Positions 21,271 to 29,866 of a stretch of 43,583 nt of DNA are shown here, piece by piece. The notes below the pieces were generated by a model. That model worked only from the letters and a program-made list of their open reading frames with translations. It was not told the origin of the DNA and did no database searches. The stretch spans positions 1 through 43,583 of the forward strand of contig CAWILT010000003.1 of the NCBI GenBank assembly GCA_963837025.1, read 5' to 3'. Every line of letters begins with the position of its first letter. Position 1 is the stretch's first letter. The position numbers were made by a program, and so were the translations under genes. Source of the DNA: JALZUV01 sp963837025. GTDB taxonomy: Bacteria; Pseudomonadota; Alphaproteobacteria; Rickettsiales; JALZUV01.

Positions 21271-22945
21271 TAAATGCACAGCATATGCTCGTAAAGTTGT
21301 CGCTGGGAAAATAATTGCTGGAAATAATGTTAGGGCCTCATGCCAGCGGCACCTTGACGACATAAAAAACGGTTCGAAGCGTGGCATCTATTTTGATGGA
21401 AAAAAAGCTAAAGCGGCATACGAATTTTTTGAAGAAATTTTAAAGCTTAATGGTGGGCAATTTGAAGGGGTGCCTTTCGTTTTACATGAAAGCCAATGCT
21501 TTATTATTGGCTCACTTTTTGGATGGATGAGGGAGGATGCAAAGCGTCGGTTTAGGCGAGCATACATTGAGATGGGCAAGGGTAATGGTAAAAGCCCATT
21601 AGTTGCAGGAATTGGGCTTTATGGCATGATTGCTGACAATGAGTCGCGAGCGGAGATTTACGCTGCCGCAAGTAAAAGAGATCAGGCAATGGTGCTGTTT
21701 AGGGATGCTAGGGCAATGGTGCAGCAGTCACCAGCATTAAAAAAAGTTTGTAGTTTATCGGGAGGTGATCATTCGCCAAACATCGCTTATTTGCGAAGCG
21801 CCTCATTTTTTAGACCTATAAGCAGTGATAAGGGTCAGTCGGGCCCGCGACCGCATATGGCTCTGTGTGATGAAGTACACGAGCACTCAAGCCGAGATAC
21901 AATGGAAATGCTCGAGCGCGGCTTTAAATTTCGTGAGCAACCAATGCTGGTGATGATTACCAATAGCGGATTTGACAAAAATAGCGTTTGTTGGGAGGAG
22001 CATCAGCACGCTGTTAATGTAGCAAATGCAGTTATAGAAGATGATGTAACCTTTAGTTATGTTTGTTCATTAGATGATGGAGATGATCCGCTAAATAATC
22101 CTAGTTGTTGGGCCAAAGCAAACCCACTGCTAGGGGTAACGATCACTGAAAGGTATTTATCAGATATCGTTTTACAGGCCAAAGCAATACCTGGAAAGCG
22201 CAACAATATATTAAGATTACATTTTTGTATTTGGACTGATTCGGAAAGCGTATGGATGAGTCGCGATACGTGGGAAGCGTGTGAGGTTCAGAATTTATCT
22301 GAGAAAATTTCAGAGCAACCCTGTTATGGTGGTTTAGATCTTTCACGCAAAACAGATTTAACCGCATTAGCACGTGTATGGAAATTTGCTGATGGTAGTT
22401 ATGAAGCGGTGGTTGATTTTTGGACACCAGCAGAAACGATGCGAGCACGTGAAGATATTGATCGCGTACCATATTCTTTGTGGAATGAACAAGGCTTTCT
22501 TCACACTACGCCGAGCAAGTCAGTTGATTATTCGCATATCGTTCCAGTTTTGAAAGATATGGATGCCGAAAACGAATTTGTTGCCATAAATTATGATCGC
22601 TGGAGTATCGAATATTTCAAACGTGAGCTTGATTTATTGGGAGTTGAATTACCGCTTACAGAAATTGGACAGGGTTATAAGGATATGTCACCCGCTGTTG
22701 AGCTTCTAGAAGAAGTGATTTTGAATAGAAAATTAAAAGTAAAATTTAATCCTATATTGCGGTGGAATGTAGCAAGTGCAGTACTAACCGAAGATCCCGC
22801 CGGAAATCGAAAATTTAATAAAAACAAAGCAACAGGTCGAATTGATGGCGTGGTTGCATTAGCAATGGCTATGAGCGCTGCAAATAAAGAGGATAATTTT
22901 AATAATGGTTTTGATCAATTTTTATCTAACCCGATTTACGGCTAA
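21227..22945 (+). CDS. Terminase large subunit
   Basis: The 572-residue protein is an HK97/phage-1-type large terminase. Walker A EMGKGNGKSPL (about 115-125), Walker B MALCDEVHEH (211-220, D215/E216) and a C-terminal nuclease domain with GGLDLSRKTDLTALARV, INYDRWSIE and RIDGVVALAMAM are visible. It is the ATP-driven DNA packaging motor and cuts concatemers. The GTG start lies inside the small-subunit gene. The stop overlaps the portal start (TAATGG). Confidence 0.95.
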   Translation: MGTKTTIRSINLRGDKCTAYARKVVAGKIIAGNNVRASCQRHLDDIKNGSKRGIYFDGKKAKAAYEFFEEILKLNGGQFEGVPFVLHESQCFIIGSLFGWMREDAKRRFRRAYIEMGKGNGKSPLVAGIGLYGMIADNESRAEIYAAASKRDQAMVLFRDARAMVQQSPALKKVCSLSGGDHSPNIAYLRSASFFRPISSDKGQSGPRPHMALCDEVHEHSSRDTMEMLERGFKFREQPMLVMITNSGFDKNSVCWEEHQHAVNVANAVIEDDVTFSYVCSLDDGDDPLNNPSCWAKANPLLGVTITERYLSDIVLQAKAIPGKRNNILRLHFCIWTDSESVWMSRDTWEACEVQNLSEKISEQPCYGGLDLSRKTDLTALARVWKFADGSYEAVVDFWTPAETMRAREDIDRVPYSLWNEQGFLHTTPSKSVDYSHIVPVLKDMDAENEFVAINYDRWSIEYFKRELDLLGVELPLTEIGQGYKDMSPAVELLEEVILNRKLKVKFNPILRWNVASAVLTEDPAGNRKFNKNKATGRIDGVVALAMAMSAANKEDNFNNGFDQFLSNPIYG

Positions 22946-24168
22946 TGGGCTGGGCCGCTGAGAAAATCAGGCGAATATTTCGCTTGGATGACCCAGAAGG
23001 AATTGAGCAGTTAACAAGCTCTGGGGGAAGCTCCAACATCTACGTTAATAGTCAGTCTGCATTGCAAATATCATCGGCTAACGCTTGTATTCAGTTAATA
23101 AGCCGCACTGTTGGCACGTTGCCTCTTTCGGTTTATAAGCGGGAAAACGATGGCCGCGTTGTTGATTATAGCCATCCAGTGCATCAATTATTAAAAGTGA
23201 GCCCAAATGCGGAGCAAACGCCTAGCGAATTTAAAAAGCAAATTGCCGCGCATTTGAATATACATGGTAATTTTTATGCGCGAAAATCTTATCTCAATGG
23301 CAATTTAACAAGCCTGAATCCGCTTAATCCAAAAAAAGTTAATATCGAGCGGTTAGCAGGTGGTATGCTAGAATATGTCTACCAAGATGGCTCTAAAAGA
23401 ACCACATACAGCGAAAGAGATATTTTACACATCAAATCGTTCTGCTTGGACGGTGAAAAAGGTGTTAGTCCAGTACATTACGGTGCCGGTTCGGTAGGTT
23501 CTGCGATTGCCGCTGACAACTCGGCAGGTAAATTTTTTGCAAATGGTATGCAAGCGAGTGGAGTGTTAGAAACTGACACGTTTTTCAAAGACGACCAACG
23601 GGAGCAGATTCGCAAAAGTATTATAGAGCCACTATCTGGTTCGGCAAACACTGGTAAAACCATGGTACTTGAAGGTGGCATGAAATATAAACAGCTCACG
23701 CTAAATCCGGAGGATGCACAACTCTTAGAAACCCGCCGTTTTAATATCGAAGAAATTTGCCGTTGGTATGGCGTGCCACCTGTGCTTGTAGGCCATGCTG
23801 CAGATGGTCAAACAATGTGGGGCAGTGGAGTTGAACAGGTAATTCTTATTTGGCTTAAAACTGGCTTAGAATCGTTATTGACTGACATTGAAGAAGCGCT
23901 TGAGAAACGTTTATTGACACCTGCTGAGCGCAAAACGCACTCAATCAAATTTAATTTAAACAAACTGCTACGTGCTGATAGTGCCGCGCGTGCCGAATAT
24001 TTCAGTAAAGGCCTACAAAACGGTTGGCTTCATCGCAACGAAGTGCGGGGCTTGGAAGACATGAAGGAAATTGGTGGCTTAGATACCATTACCGTTCAAT
24101 CTAACCTGATACCTATTGACCAGTTGGGCAAAGTTGCTCCTACACAAACATCGCTAAAGGAAAAATAG
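22945..24168 (+). CDS. Portal protein (HK97 family)
   Basis: The 407-residue protein shows HK97 portal motifs: SALQISSANACIQLISRTVG, HPVHQLLKVSPNAEQTPSEF, HGNFYARKSYLNG, NIEEICRWYGVPPVLVGHA and the glutamine-rich end. The portal forms the dodecameric ring for DNA entry and tail attachment. It is coupled to the terminase gene and precedes the protease by 2 bp. Confidence 0.93.
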   Translation: MGWAAEKIRRIFRLDDPEGIEQLTSSGGSSNIYVNSQSALQISSANACIQLISRTVGTLPLSVYKRENDGRVVDYSHPVHQLLKVSPNAEQTPSEFKKQIAAHLNIHGNFYARKSYLNGNLTSLNPLNPKKVNIERLAGGMLEYVYQDGSKRTTYSERDILHIKSFCLDGEKGVSPVHYGAGSVGSAIAADNSAGKFFANGMQASGVLETDTFFKDDQREQIRKSIIEPLSGSANTGKTMVLEGGMKYKQLTLNPEDAQLLETRRFNIEEICRWYGVPPVLVGHAADGQTMWGSGVEQVILIWLKTGLESLLTDIEEALEKRLLTPAERKTHSIKFNLNKLLRADSAARAEYFSKGLQNGWLHRNEVRGLEDMKEIGGLDTITVQSNLIPIDQLGKVAPTQTSLKEK

Positions 24169-24170
24169 CC

Positions 24171-24986
24171 ATGCATCAATTATTTGCCAAACAATTTCCG
24201 AAGGTCGCTAATCTTTGGGATGAGAAGATTATTGCCGCTGAAAAGAACAATAATAATACTATCGATATTTTGGATTTTATTGGAGATGATTTTTGGGGTG
24301 GTTTCTCAGCTCGTCGATTATCTGCTGCATTACGCTCTATTGGTGAAGAAACCGATATTATTGTGAATATTAATTCCCCGGGTGGTGAGGTAACCGAAGG
24401 GATTACCATTTTTAATCAGCTGATTCAGCATAAAGGAAATGTTGAGGTGCGCATATTGGGTATGGCAGCTTCAATTGCTTCAATTATCGCACTTGCAGGT
24501 GATAAAGTGCTTATTTCAAAATATGCAACTTTCATGGTGCATGATGCTTGGACTATTTTTGCGGGTAACGCAAAAAATATGGCTGAAGCCTCAGAGTACC
24601 TTGAAAAATGCAGTCAAAACCTCGCGCAGATTTATGCTGATAAAACAGGTATGAGCACGAAAGAGGCTCGTGATTTAATGCAGGCCGGTGACGCTATTGA
24701 TGGCACCTACTTAAATGGTGAAGAAGCTTTAGCCATGGGTTTTGCTGATGCTTACCTAGAAACTGAAAAAGTTGGCAAGAAAGAAAAGGCTAGTGTTAAC
24801 GCTATTCGATTAGCTGAACGCGCGATTAAAGCGGCTAATCCAGACTTAAGTCGTAATGAGGTGAACAACCTTATCAATGAAATTAAAGGTGTGAGTGATT
24901 CCGCCCCCGTTGTGAGTGATTCCAGCGACAACGTGGCCTTAGCGGCTGCAAAACTGCGTTTAACCATGGCGCTCAATCAATCTTAA
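24171..24986 (+). CDS. ClpP-like (S14) prohead protease
   Basis: The 271-residue protein carries a ClpP fold: VNINSPGGEVTEGITIFNQL, the nucleophile S101 in GMAASIASIIALAGD, and H124 in TFMVHDAW; an acidic residue near 160-175 would complete the triad. Phage S14 proteases mature the head by trimming the capsid scaffold region. The C-terminal ~70 residues are variable and may be a scaffold part. Placement between portal and capsid is standard. Confidence 0.93.
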   Translation: MHQLFAKQFPKVANLWDEKIIAAEKNNNNTIDILDFIGDDFWGGFSARRLSAALRSIGEETDIIVNINSPGGEVTEGITIFNQLIQHKGNVEVRILGMAASIASIIALAGDKVLISKYATFMVHDAWTIFAGNAKNMAEASEYLEKCSQNLAQIYADKTGMSTKEARDLMQAGDAIDGTYLNGEEALAMGFADAYLETEKVGKKEKASVNAIRLAERAIKAANPDLSRNEVNNLINEIKGVSDSAPVVSDSSDNVALAAAKLRLTMALNQS

Positions 24987-25002
24987 ATAATAGGTAAATA
25001 TA

Positions 25003-26205
25003 ATGACTAAAACGGTAGAAGAACTGTTAGGTGATGTCACCGAACAATATGCAAAAATCAATGAACAGTTAAAAAACGAAGCTGATAAATTTGTTTCCGC
25101 GAGCAAAAAAGCAGAAACATTTCAGGATGAAACAAAAGCATCAATCGATAAACTTTTAACTGAAAAAAACGAGTTGAAAGCCAACCTTGATGATTTAGCG
25201 CAAAAATATGCGCGCGGTGAAACACAAGGTGCCAAAACTGGTAAATCACTCGGTAATATGGTGATTGAAGATGATGCGGTGAAAAACTTTATGACCAATA
25301 AGCCGCGTGGCTCGGTGCAATTTAAAGTTAACGCTGCTATTACAAGCTTGACTACCGATGCTGATGGTTCTGCTGGTGATTTAGTAGAAGCGCAACGCGT
25401 AGCTGGTATTGTGGGTATTCCAGATCGTCGCATGACAGTTCGTGATCTTTTACTGCCTGGTACGACGTCTAGCAACGCTATCGAATATGTTCGCGAAACC
25501 GGCTTTACAAATGCAGCCGCTATTCAAGCTACGGAAGGTACAAATAAACCCGAAAGCACTTTAAAGTTTGATTTAGCTACGAGCACTGTAGCGACCATTG
25601 CTCATTATATGCGCGCTTCAAAGCAGATTTTAGATGATGCGGCTATGCTGGGAAGTTATATTGATTATCGCTTACGCTATGGTCTTTCTTTTGTTGAAGA
25701 ACAACAATTGCTAAACGGCTCGGGAACCAGCGGCAATTTAACCGGTTTAATCACTGCAGCTACTGCTTACGCCGATCCATCGGGCGGTGACTTTGGTACT
25801 GCAACGATGATTGACCAGTTGCGTTTGGCGATGTTGCAGGGCGAATTGGCAGAATATCCTGCTTCTGGTATGGTGCTTAACCCGATTGATTGGGCAGGCT
25901 TAGAATTAACGAAAGATTCTGAAAATCGTTATATCTTCGCTAATCCTACTGGCATGGCTGGCCCACGTTTATGGTCATTACCTGTTGTATCAACTCAAGC
26001 AATGGTTCGTGATAAATTCTTGGTAGGTGCCTTCCGTCCAGCGGCGCAGATATTTGATCGACAAGAAGCTACTGTTGAGATTTCTACGGAAGATCAAGAT
26101 AACTTTATTAAAAACCTTGTTACCATTCGTGGTGAAGAGCGTTTAGCATTAGCTATCTATCGCCCTGAAGCACTCATCTACGGTGATTTTGGCAATGTAG
26201 CGTAA
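25003..26205 (+). CDS. Major capsid protein (HK97 fold)
   Basis: The 400-residue protein has an N-terminal coiled-coil delta domain (about 1-95), removed by the protease during maturation, followed by the HK97 fold (TTSSNAIEYVRETGFTNAAA, AHYMRASKQILDDAAML, NPIDWAGLELTKDSENRYIF, ITIRGEERLALAIYRPEA-like end written NLVTIRGEERLALAIYRPEA). It forms the icosahedral shell. A terminator follows. Confidence 0.95.
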   Translation: MTKTVEELLGDVTEQYAKINEQLKNEADKFVSASKKAETFQDETKASIDKLLTEKNELKANLDDLAQKYARGETQGAKTGKSLGNMVIEDDAVKNFMTNKPRGSVQFKVNAAITSLTTDADGSAGDLVEAQRVAGIVGIPDRRMTVRDLLLPGTTSSNAIEYVRETGFTNAAAIQATEGTNKPESTLKFDLATSTVATIAHYMRASKQILDDAAMLGSYIDYRLRYGLSFVEEQQLLNGSGTSGNLTGLITAATAYADPSGGDFGTATMIDQLRLAMLQGELAEYPASGMVLNPIDWAGLELTKDSENRYIFANPTGMAGPRLWSLPVVSTQAMVRDKFLVGAFRPAAQIFDRQEATVEISTEDQDNFIKNLVTIRGEERLALAIYRPEALIYGDFGNVA

Positions 26206-26212
26206 CGAAATA

Positions 26213-26246
26213 GGGGCGGGCTTCATCACTCGCCCTCTTTTTTTTT
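26213..26246 (+). terminator. Intrinsic terminator after the capsid gene
   Basis: GGGCG (26214-26218) and CGCCC (26231-26235) form a GC-rich hairpin followed by a T-rich run to 26246. It would raise capsid mRNA relative to downstream genes. Confidence 0.75.
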
Positions 26247-26261
26247 AAAATTGGAGGGAAT

Positions 26262-26471
26262 ATGGATAAATATGTTGTTAAGCGAGGGTTTCACGATTTT
26301 CGCTTTGGTGCCGTGGTGGAGAAATCTACTATTGAACTTGATAAATCTGAAGCGCGAGGGTTGCTCGATAAAGGCTTAGTGATTGCGTTGCCTGTAAAAA
26401 AGCCTGAAATCACAGAATTACCCAATAGCGAAAAACCAAAAACAAAACGCACTAAAAAGGCAGGAAAATAA
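26262..26471 (+). CDS. Small head-region protein (69 aa)
   Basis: A ribosome site TTGGAGGG precedes the ATG. The short product has a beta-rich first half (KYVVKRGFHDFRFGAVV, ELDKSEARGLLDKGLV) and a lysine-rich tail. The pattern recalls the 53-aa protein at 27406 and small HK97-type accessory proteins. Function unknown. Confidence 0.7.
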   Translation: MDKYVVKRGFHDFRFGAVVEKSTIELDKSEARGLLDKGLVIALPVKKPEITELPNSEKPKTKRTKKAGK

Positions 26472-26827
26472 TGGGACAAGGTCAATCAGAGCTGGGCAGT
26501 CAAATTGATTTTAAAGATAGCTTTGTTATTGCATCAGGACAGATGGTGAGTTCGGCAATAGAAACGCATGCAGACACCATTACAGCTATCCGCTTTCCTG
26601 CAGCTTTCAGCGGAAGTACCATCAGCTTTTTAGCGGCTGAAAAGCTTGATGGTGCATATCTGCCATTGCATGGGTTTGATGGCTTAATTTACACCGTAAC
26701 TGCAACAGCTGGTGCGCAGTTAGTGCTTGATGTAATCATTATGAATACCGTAAATTTCGTTAAAGTAGTCAGTGATTCTGCAGAACTTGCTGAGCGCATA
26801 ATAACAGCAGTTTCGCAGCCTTTGTGA
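26471..26827 (+). CDS. Hypothetical head/tail protein (118 aa)
   Basis: Its start overlaps the previous stop. The sequence is beta-rich (TITAIRFPAAFSGSTISFLA, NTVNFVKVVSDS), like small structural proteins of phage heads. Placed between the capsid and connector genes. No family recognised. Confidence 0.65.
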   Translation: MGQGQSELGSQIDFKDSFVIASGQMVSSAIETHADTITAIRFPAAFSGSTISFLAAEKLDGAYLPLHGFDGLIYTVTATAGAQLVLDVIIMNTVNFVKVVSDSAELAERIITAVSQPL

Positions 26828-27399
26828 TGCTAAAGATAATTACTGCACCCGCTAATGAACCTGTTACAGTTGACGAAGCTAAGCAGCATTTGCGTATTGA
26901 TGGTAGCAATGAGGATTCTTTAATTTCTACTTTAATTAAAGCTGCGCGGATCTATGTTGAAACCCTTACTAACCGAAGATTAATTACGCAAACATTACGC
27001 TTACAGCTCAAATATTTTCCTTTTTGCGAGATTGTTTTGCCCGTAACACCGGTTCAATCCGTCGCTGCAATCCGATTTAAGGATAAGAATGGAATTGAGC
27101 AAGTAGCAGCAGAAACGTTGTCACAGCTTAGTTTTACAGAGCCCCCTAAGATTAAACCTAGCTATGGCGAATCATGGCCACAATGCCGAGAGGGTGACTA
27201 TAATAGCGTCAGTATTGATATTGTAGCAGGATATGGTGATGCAGCCGATGTGCCGCGTGATTTATGCCAAGCCATTTTACTTATGGTCGCGCATTTTTAT
27301 GAGCAACGCGAACCCGTGGCGGTGGCAAACTCGATAGATTCAGAAATTTTGCCAATGTCTGTCCAATCCATCATCAACATGAACCGATTATATCTGTGA
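26827..27399 (+). CDS. Head-tail connector protein (gp6 / phiE125 gp8-like)
   Basis: The ATG at 26827 overlaps the previous stop (TGATG). Residues 8-60 carry the connector signature EPVTVDEAKQHLRIDGSNED, LISTLIKAARIYVETLTNRR; the C-terminal half has PRDLCQAILLMVAHFYEQRE. These proteins form the ring below the portal in HK97-type phages. Confidence 0.88.
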   Translation: MLKIITAPANEPVTVDEAKQHLRIDGSNEDSLISTLIKAARIYVETLTNRRLITQTLRLQLKYFPFCEIVLPVTPVQSVAAIRFKDKNGIEQVAAETLSQLSFTEPPKIKPSYGESWPQCREGDYNSVSIDIVAGYGDAADVPRDLCQAILLMVAHFYEQREPVAVANSIDSEILPMSVQSIINMNRLYL

Positions 27400-27405
27400 G
27401 GAATT

Positions 27406-27567
27406 ATGACTGAAAAGAAAATAACCAGCAAAAAAACTAAAGCGCCTCGCTATGAGGCTATCAAAGAAATTAAAGGCACAATTTCACTTAAAATAGGGGA
27501 GAAACGTTCATTAGATTTAATAACGGCTGAATGGTTTTTAAGCCTTGGATTGGTAAAGAAGGTTTAA
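27406..27567 (+). CDS. Small structural-region protein (53 aa)
   Basis: A short frame with GAGGAATT ribosome site sits exactly between connector and head-closure genes. It encodes a basic N-terminus and a compact end (SLKIGEKRSLDLITAEWFLS). It resembles the end of the 69-aa protein at 26262 in pattern. Function unknown. Confidence 0.55.
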   Translation: MTEKKITSKKTKAPRYEAIKEIKGTISLKIGEKRSLDLITAEWFLSLGLVKKV

Positions 27568-27891
27568 GTGCCTATTGGCCAGATGCGCGAGCGCGTATCA
27601 ATCGAAGCTGAAATTAACAGTGATGATGGAATGGGTGGCAGTGTGCACGACCATGAGGTGGTTGCAGAAGTATGGGCGAAAGTAATGCCTGCTAAAGGTG
27701 GCGAGAAGCTATTTGCAGGGCAGGTACAAGATAGTTTAACTTATTTGGTTACTATCCGTTACCGTGATGATGTAACGGCCGCAAATCGTTTGGTATGGCA
27801 AGATAAGCCGCTTAATATTCGCGCGGTGGTAAATAATGACATGCATAACCGTTACCTTACACTTGAATGTGTAGAAGGGGTGGCGAGCTGA
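27568..27891 (+). CDS. Head closure protein (SPP1 gp16-like)
   Basis: The 107-residue protein starts at GTG directly after the previous stop. It shows the head-tail joining pattern: MRERVSIEAEINSDDGMGGS, VWAKVMPAKGGEK and LTYLVTIRYRDDVTAANRLV, then WQDKPLNIRAVVN. It stops the portal channel and contacts the tail. The stop overlaps the next start. Confidence 0.85.
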   Translation: MPIGQMRERVSIEAEINSDDGMGGSVHDHEVVAEVWAKVMPAKGGEKLFAGQVQDSLTYLVTIRYRDDVTAANRLVWQDKPLNIRAVVNNDMHNRYLTLECVEGVAS

Positions 27892-28316
27892 TGGCTACTA
27901 AATCGCAAATTAGAGGAATAAAGAATTTAAGCAAACTGCGCCAAAAACTAAAACGTATGCCAGAACAGGTTGAAAAGCATATCCGGCCTGTGATGGAAAG
28001 GGTTTCTGCGGATATTGCACTGGATATGCGAGGTTTAACACCTGTTTCAACCGCTGAGGCCGTACTTGCGATAGATCATAAGGTTGGCCCAGATGGTATG
28101 AGTGCCAAAATTGGTATTCGCACGAAAACAAAAGCAAAAAAGGCGTTTTATTTTGCGTTTATTGATGCTGGTACTAAGGGTGACCCTTCAAAGAGTATTC
28201 CGCCATTGCCTGCCTTGCATATTCGTGAGCGTGCATTTGATGCTAATAAAAATAATGCTATGCGAGAGTTTGAAGCCGCCACTGATAAAGCGTTAGTGCA
28301 GGCAATCAATGAGTAA
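27891..28316 (+). CDS. HK97 gp10-family tail connector
   Basis: The ATG at 27891 overlaps the previous stop (TGATGG); an in-frame codon 24 bp upstream is less likely. Typical HK97-gp10 features: LSKLRQKLKRMPEQVEKHIR, APVSTAEA-like LTPVSTAEAVLAID, FYFAFIDAGTKGDPSKS and PALHIRERAFDANK. It belongs to the joint between head and tail tube. Confidence 0.85.
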   Translation: MATKSQIRGIKNLSKLRQKLKRMPEQVEKHIRPVMERVSADIALDMRGLTPVSTAEAVLAIDHKVGPDGMSAKIGIRTKTKAKKAFYFAFIDAGTKGDPSKSIPPLPALHIRERAFDANKNNAMREFEAATDKALVQAINE

Positions 28317-28686
28317 TATTGCCACACAAAAAGCGGTTTACGTAGCGTTATCGGCTGCACTAGCCCCGATTCGCGTGTTTGATAAAGTGCCTCAAAATTC
28401 TAACCCGCCCTATGTGGTGTTAGATGCACAAGATATTGACCATGCGGATTATCTGGCATCGATAAAATACAAACGCCGCATTTATTTATCGATATGGAGT
28501 GAATATAGTGGTCAAAAAGAGGTATTGGAAATTCTCGACACGATTAACATGGCTTTACATCGCCAGAGACTACCCATGGAAAGCGGTCGCATGATAAATT
28601 GTTTGGTAACACGAAGCCGCACGAAATTAGATGCGGATGGCGAAACCTATATGGGAAGTGTTACGTTAGAAATACATACTGAATAA
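28309..28686 (+). CDS. Tail terminator/completion protein (DUF3168-like)
   Basis: The 125-residue product overlaps the gp10-like gene by 8 bp and has the DUF3168 pattern: VYVALSAALAPIRVFDKVPQ, PPYVVLDAQDIDHADYLAS, RRIYLSIWSEYSGQKEVLEI. These proteins cap the tail tube. The structural operon is then broken by the antirepressor cassette. Confidence 0.82.
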   Translation: MSNIATQKAVYVALSAALAPIRVFDKVPQNSNPPYVVLDAQDIDHADYLASIKYKRRIYLSIWSEYSGQKEVLEILDTINMALHRQRLPMESGRMINCLVTRSRTKLDADGETYMGSVTLEIHTE

Positions 28687-28793
28687 CCGAAATTAACCAC
28701 GAGCGCTTTAATCGCGTGCAAGCGCTGCTAGATAACGAGGAAAAACAACGGCGGCTTGGTGGGCTGGAAAAGAGTTATGGAGAATTGATTTAG
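28683..28793 (+). pseudogene. Short gene fragment at the cassette boundary
   Basis: A 36-codon open frame without a normal start (ending LLDNEEKQRRLGGLEKSYGE) begins at the end of the tail-terminator gene. It looks like the C-terminal remnant of a small helical protein cut when the downstream cassette inserted. Confidence 0.3.
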
Positions 28794-28799
28794 ATTAAT

Positions 28800-28892
28800 T
28801 TGACAATCTCAGAAATTGCTGGCATGGTTATCAAGTCAATACTTAATATCAAGTGCGGGAAACCGCAAACGCTAGTCTGCGGTTATTTTTTT
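28800..28892 (+). promoter_or_regulatory. Module 3 promoter, target A, antiterminator and terminator
   Basis: TTGACA (28800-28805), 17 bp, CATGGT (28823-28828) place the transcript start near 28835. Target A is GTCAATACT (28835-28843) with AAGTGCG (28851-28857). TGCGG (28854-28858) pairs with CCGCA (28863-28867) around GAAA, excluding the terminator AACCGCA (28861-28867) / TGCGGTT (28878-28884) plus T7. Target A overlaps the antiterminator arm. Confidence 0.72.
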
Positions 28893-28900
28893 GCCGTTAT

Positions 28901-28990
28901 GTCGGGCGTGAAGTGAATATAAAACCTTAGGGGAATAGCTTCAAATACGCACTTGTGAGTATTGACAACGCCCGACACCAGCAACGGTGT
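28901..28990 (+). ncRNA. Antisense RNA of P4-CI/C4 type, module 3
   Basis: The 9-bp helix GTCGGGCGT (28901-28909) / ACGCCCGAC (28968-28976) closes GAAG...CTTC with a CC-TTA-GG mini hairpin, and AATAC/GTATT with the antisense loop. CGCACTT (28948-28954) and AGTATTGAC (28958-28966) pair with target A. CTTGTGA (28952-28958) and TATTGAC (28960-28966) pair with GTCAATA-A-TCACAGG (28998-29012), covering the ribosome site before 29021. The hairpin ACACC/GGTGT with TATTTTT ends the element. Confidence 0.78.
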
Positions 28991-29020
28991 TATTTTTGTC
29001 AATAATCACAGGAGGCCATC

Positions 29021-29134
29021 ATGGCTAACACACTATCAAAACTCGCAGATTTACTAGGCTTTAATCTCTTTATTGAGAAAAATCCCCCTACTAATTTTGT
29101 CGTTTCACGCGGCGGAAAGGTTACGGTAGCATAA
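29021..29134 (+). CDS. Leader ORF (37 aa) coupled to the antirepressor
   Basis: It starts at an ATG with a strong CAGGAGG site, the target of the antisense RNA. It encodes a 37-residue peptide (MANTLSKLADLLGFNLF...) and stops one base before the next ATG. The downstream gene has no ribosome site at a useful distance, so its translation should depend on this ORF, as the P1 icd-ant pair does. Confidence 0.65.
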   Translation: MANTLSKLADLLGFNLFIEKNPPTNFVVSRGGKVTVA

Positions 29135-29135
29135 T

Positions 29136-29861
29136 ATGGCTCAAATCTTATCAATTACTGATTTAAATATTAAGGTTAATGGTGAACCTCGCATTTTAGA
29201 CCTACGCTTAGCTGAGGCTTTAGATATGACTGATACTCATGCTATTAGACGCATTATTAATAAATACCATAAAGAGCTTAAATCTATAGGTAGCCTAGTT
29301 TCCGATTATAATCGGAAAGGTGAAGGGCGACCTAGCAAGCAAAATTGGCTAACTAAAAAACAAGCTTTATTTATTTGTACTAAGTCGCGCACCAAACGTG
29401 CAACCGATGTCACAATCCAGATGGTGGAAGTATTCGATGCTTATATGAAAGGCGAACTAGCAAACCTTCCTGCGCGTCATGATTACCGAGCAAATGAAAA
29501 TAAAAACGCTAATGAGCAAGGAATGCTAGCTTATGAACGCCAAAACGACCAGTTGCGACATTTGTTGAAAACACAATATGGCGTGACGGGTGTTTGGGAT
29601 GGCAAACAATATCACTTTCATAATTTGCCTGCATTAAAAGAGGATGGCAAACAAACGCGGATTGCGCTGCCACGTCCTGCTATTAATGCGCGTAAGATAT
29701 TAGATAAAACACAATCCATGCAATCGGCCATAGGTCACTTAAAAGTTTCAATGCAACAGTTACCCGTGCCAAAAGCATCTTTAGATATTTATAGCATGAT
29801 CATTGAATTAACCGAAGGTTATCGAAACGAGATTGAACGCGAAGTAATATCGCACATTTAA
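29136..29861 (+). CDS. Phage antirepressor/Rha-like protein (241 aa)
   Basis: The N-terminal ~110 residues resemble phage DNA-binding antirepressor-type domains (RILDLRLAEALDMTDTHAIR, LTKKQALFICTKSRTKRATD, QMVEVFDAYMKGEL). The C-terminal part has a helix, GVWDGKQYHFHNLP (an element shared with the Bro-N protein at 16339), and a final helical region. Coupled to the leader ORF and followed by two terminators. The precise family is uncertain. Confidence 0.7.
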   Translation: MAQILSITDLNIKVNGEPRILDLRLAEALDMTDTHAIRRIINKYHKELKSIGSLVSDYNRKGEGRPSKQNWLTKKQALFICTKSRTKRATDVTIQMVEVFDAYMKGELANLPARHDYRANENKNANEQGMLAYERQNDQLRHLLKTQYGVTGVWDGKQYHFHNLPALKEDGKQTRIALPRPAINARKILDKTQSMQSAIGHLKVSMQQLPVPKASLDIYSMIIELTEGYRNEIEREVISHI

Positions 29862-29866
29862 AGAAT

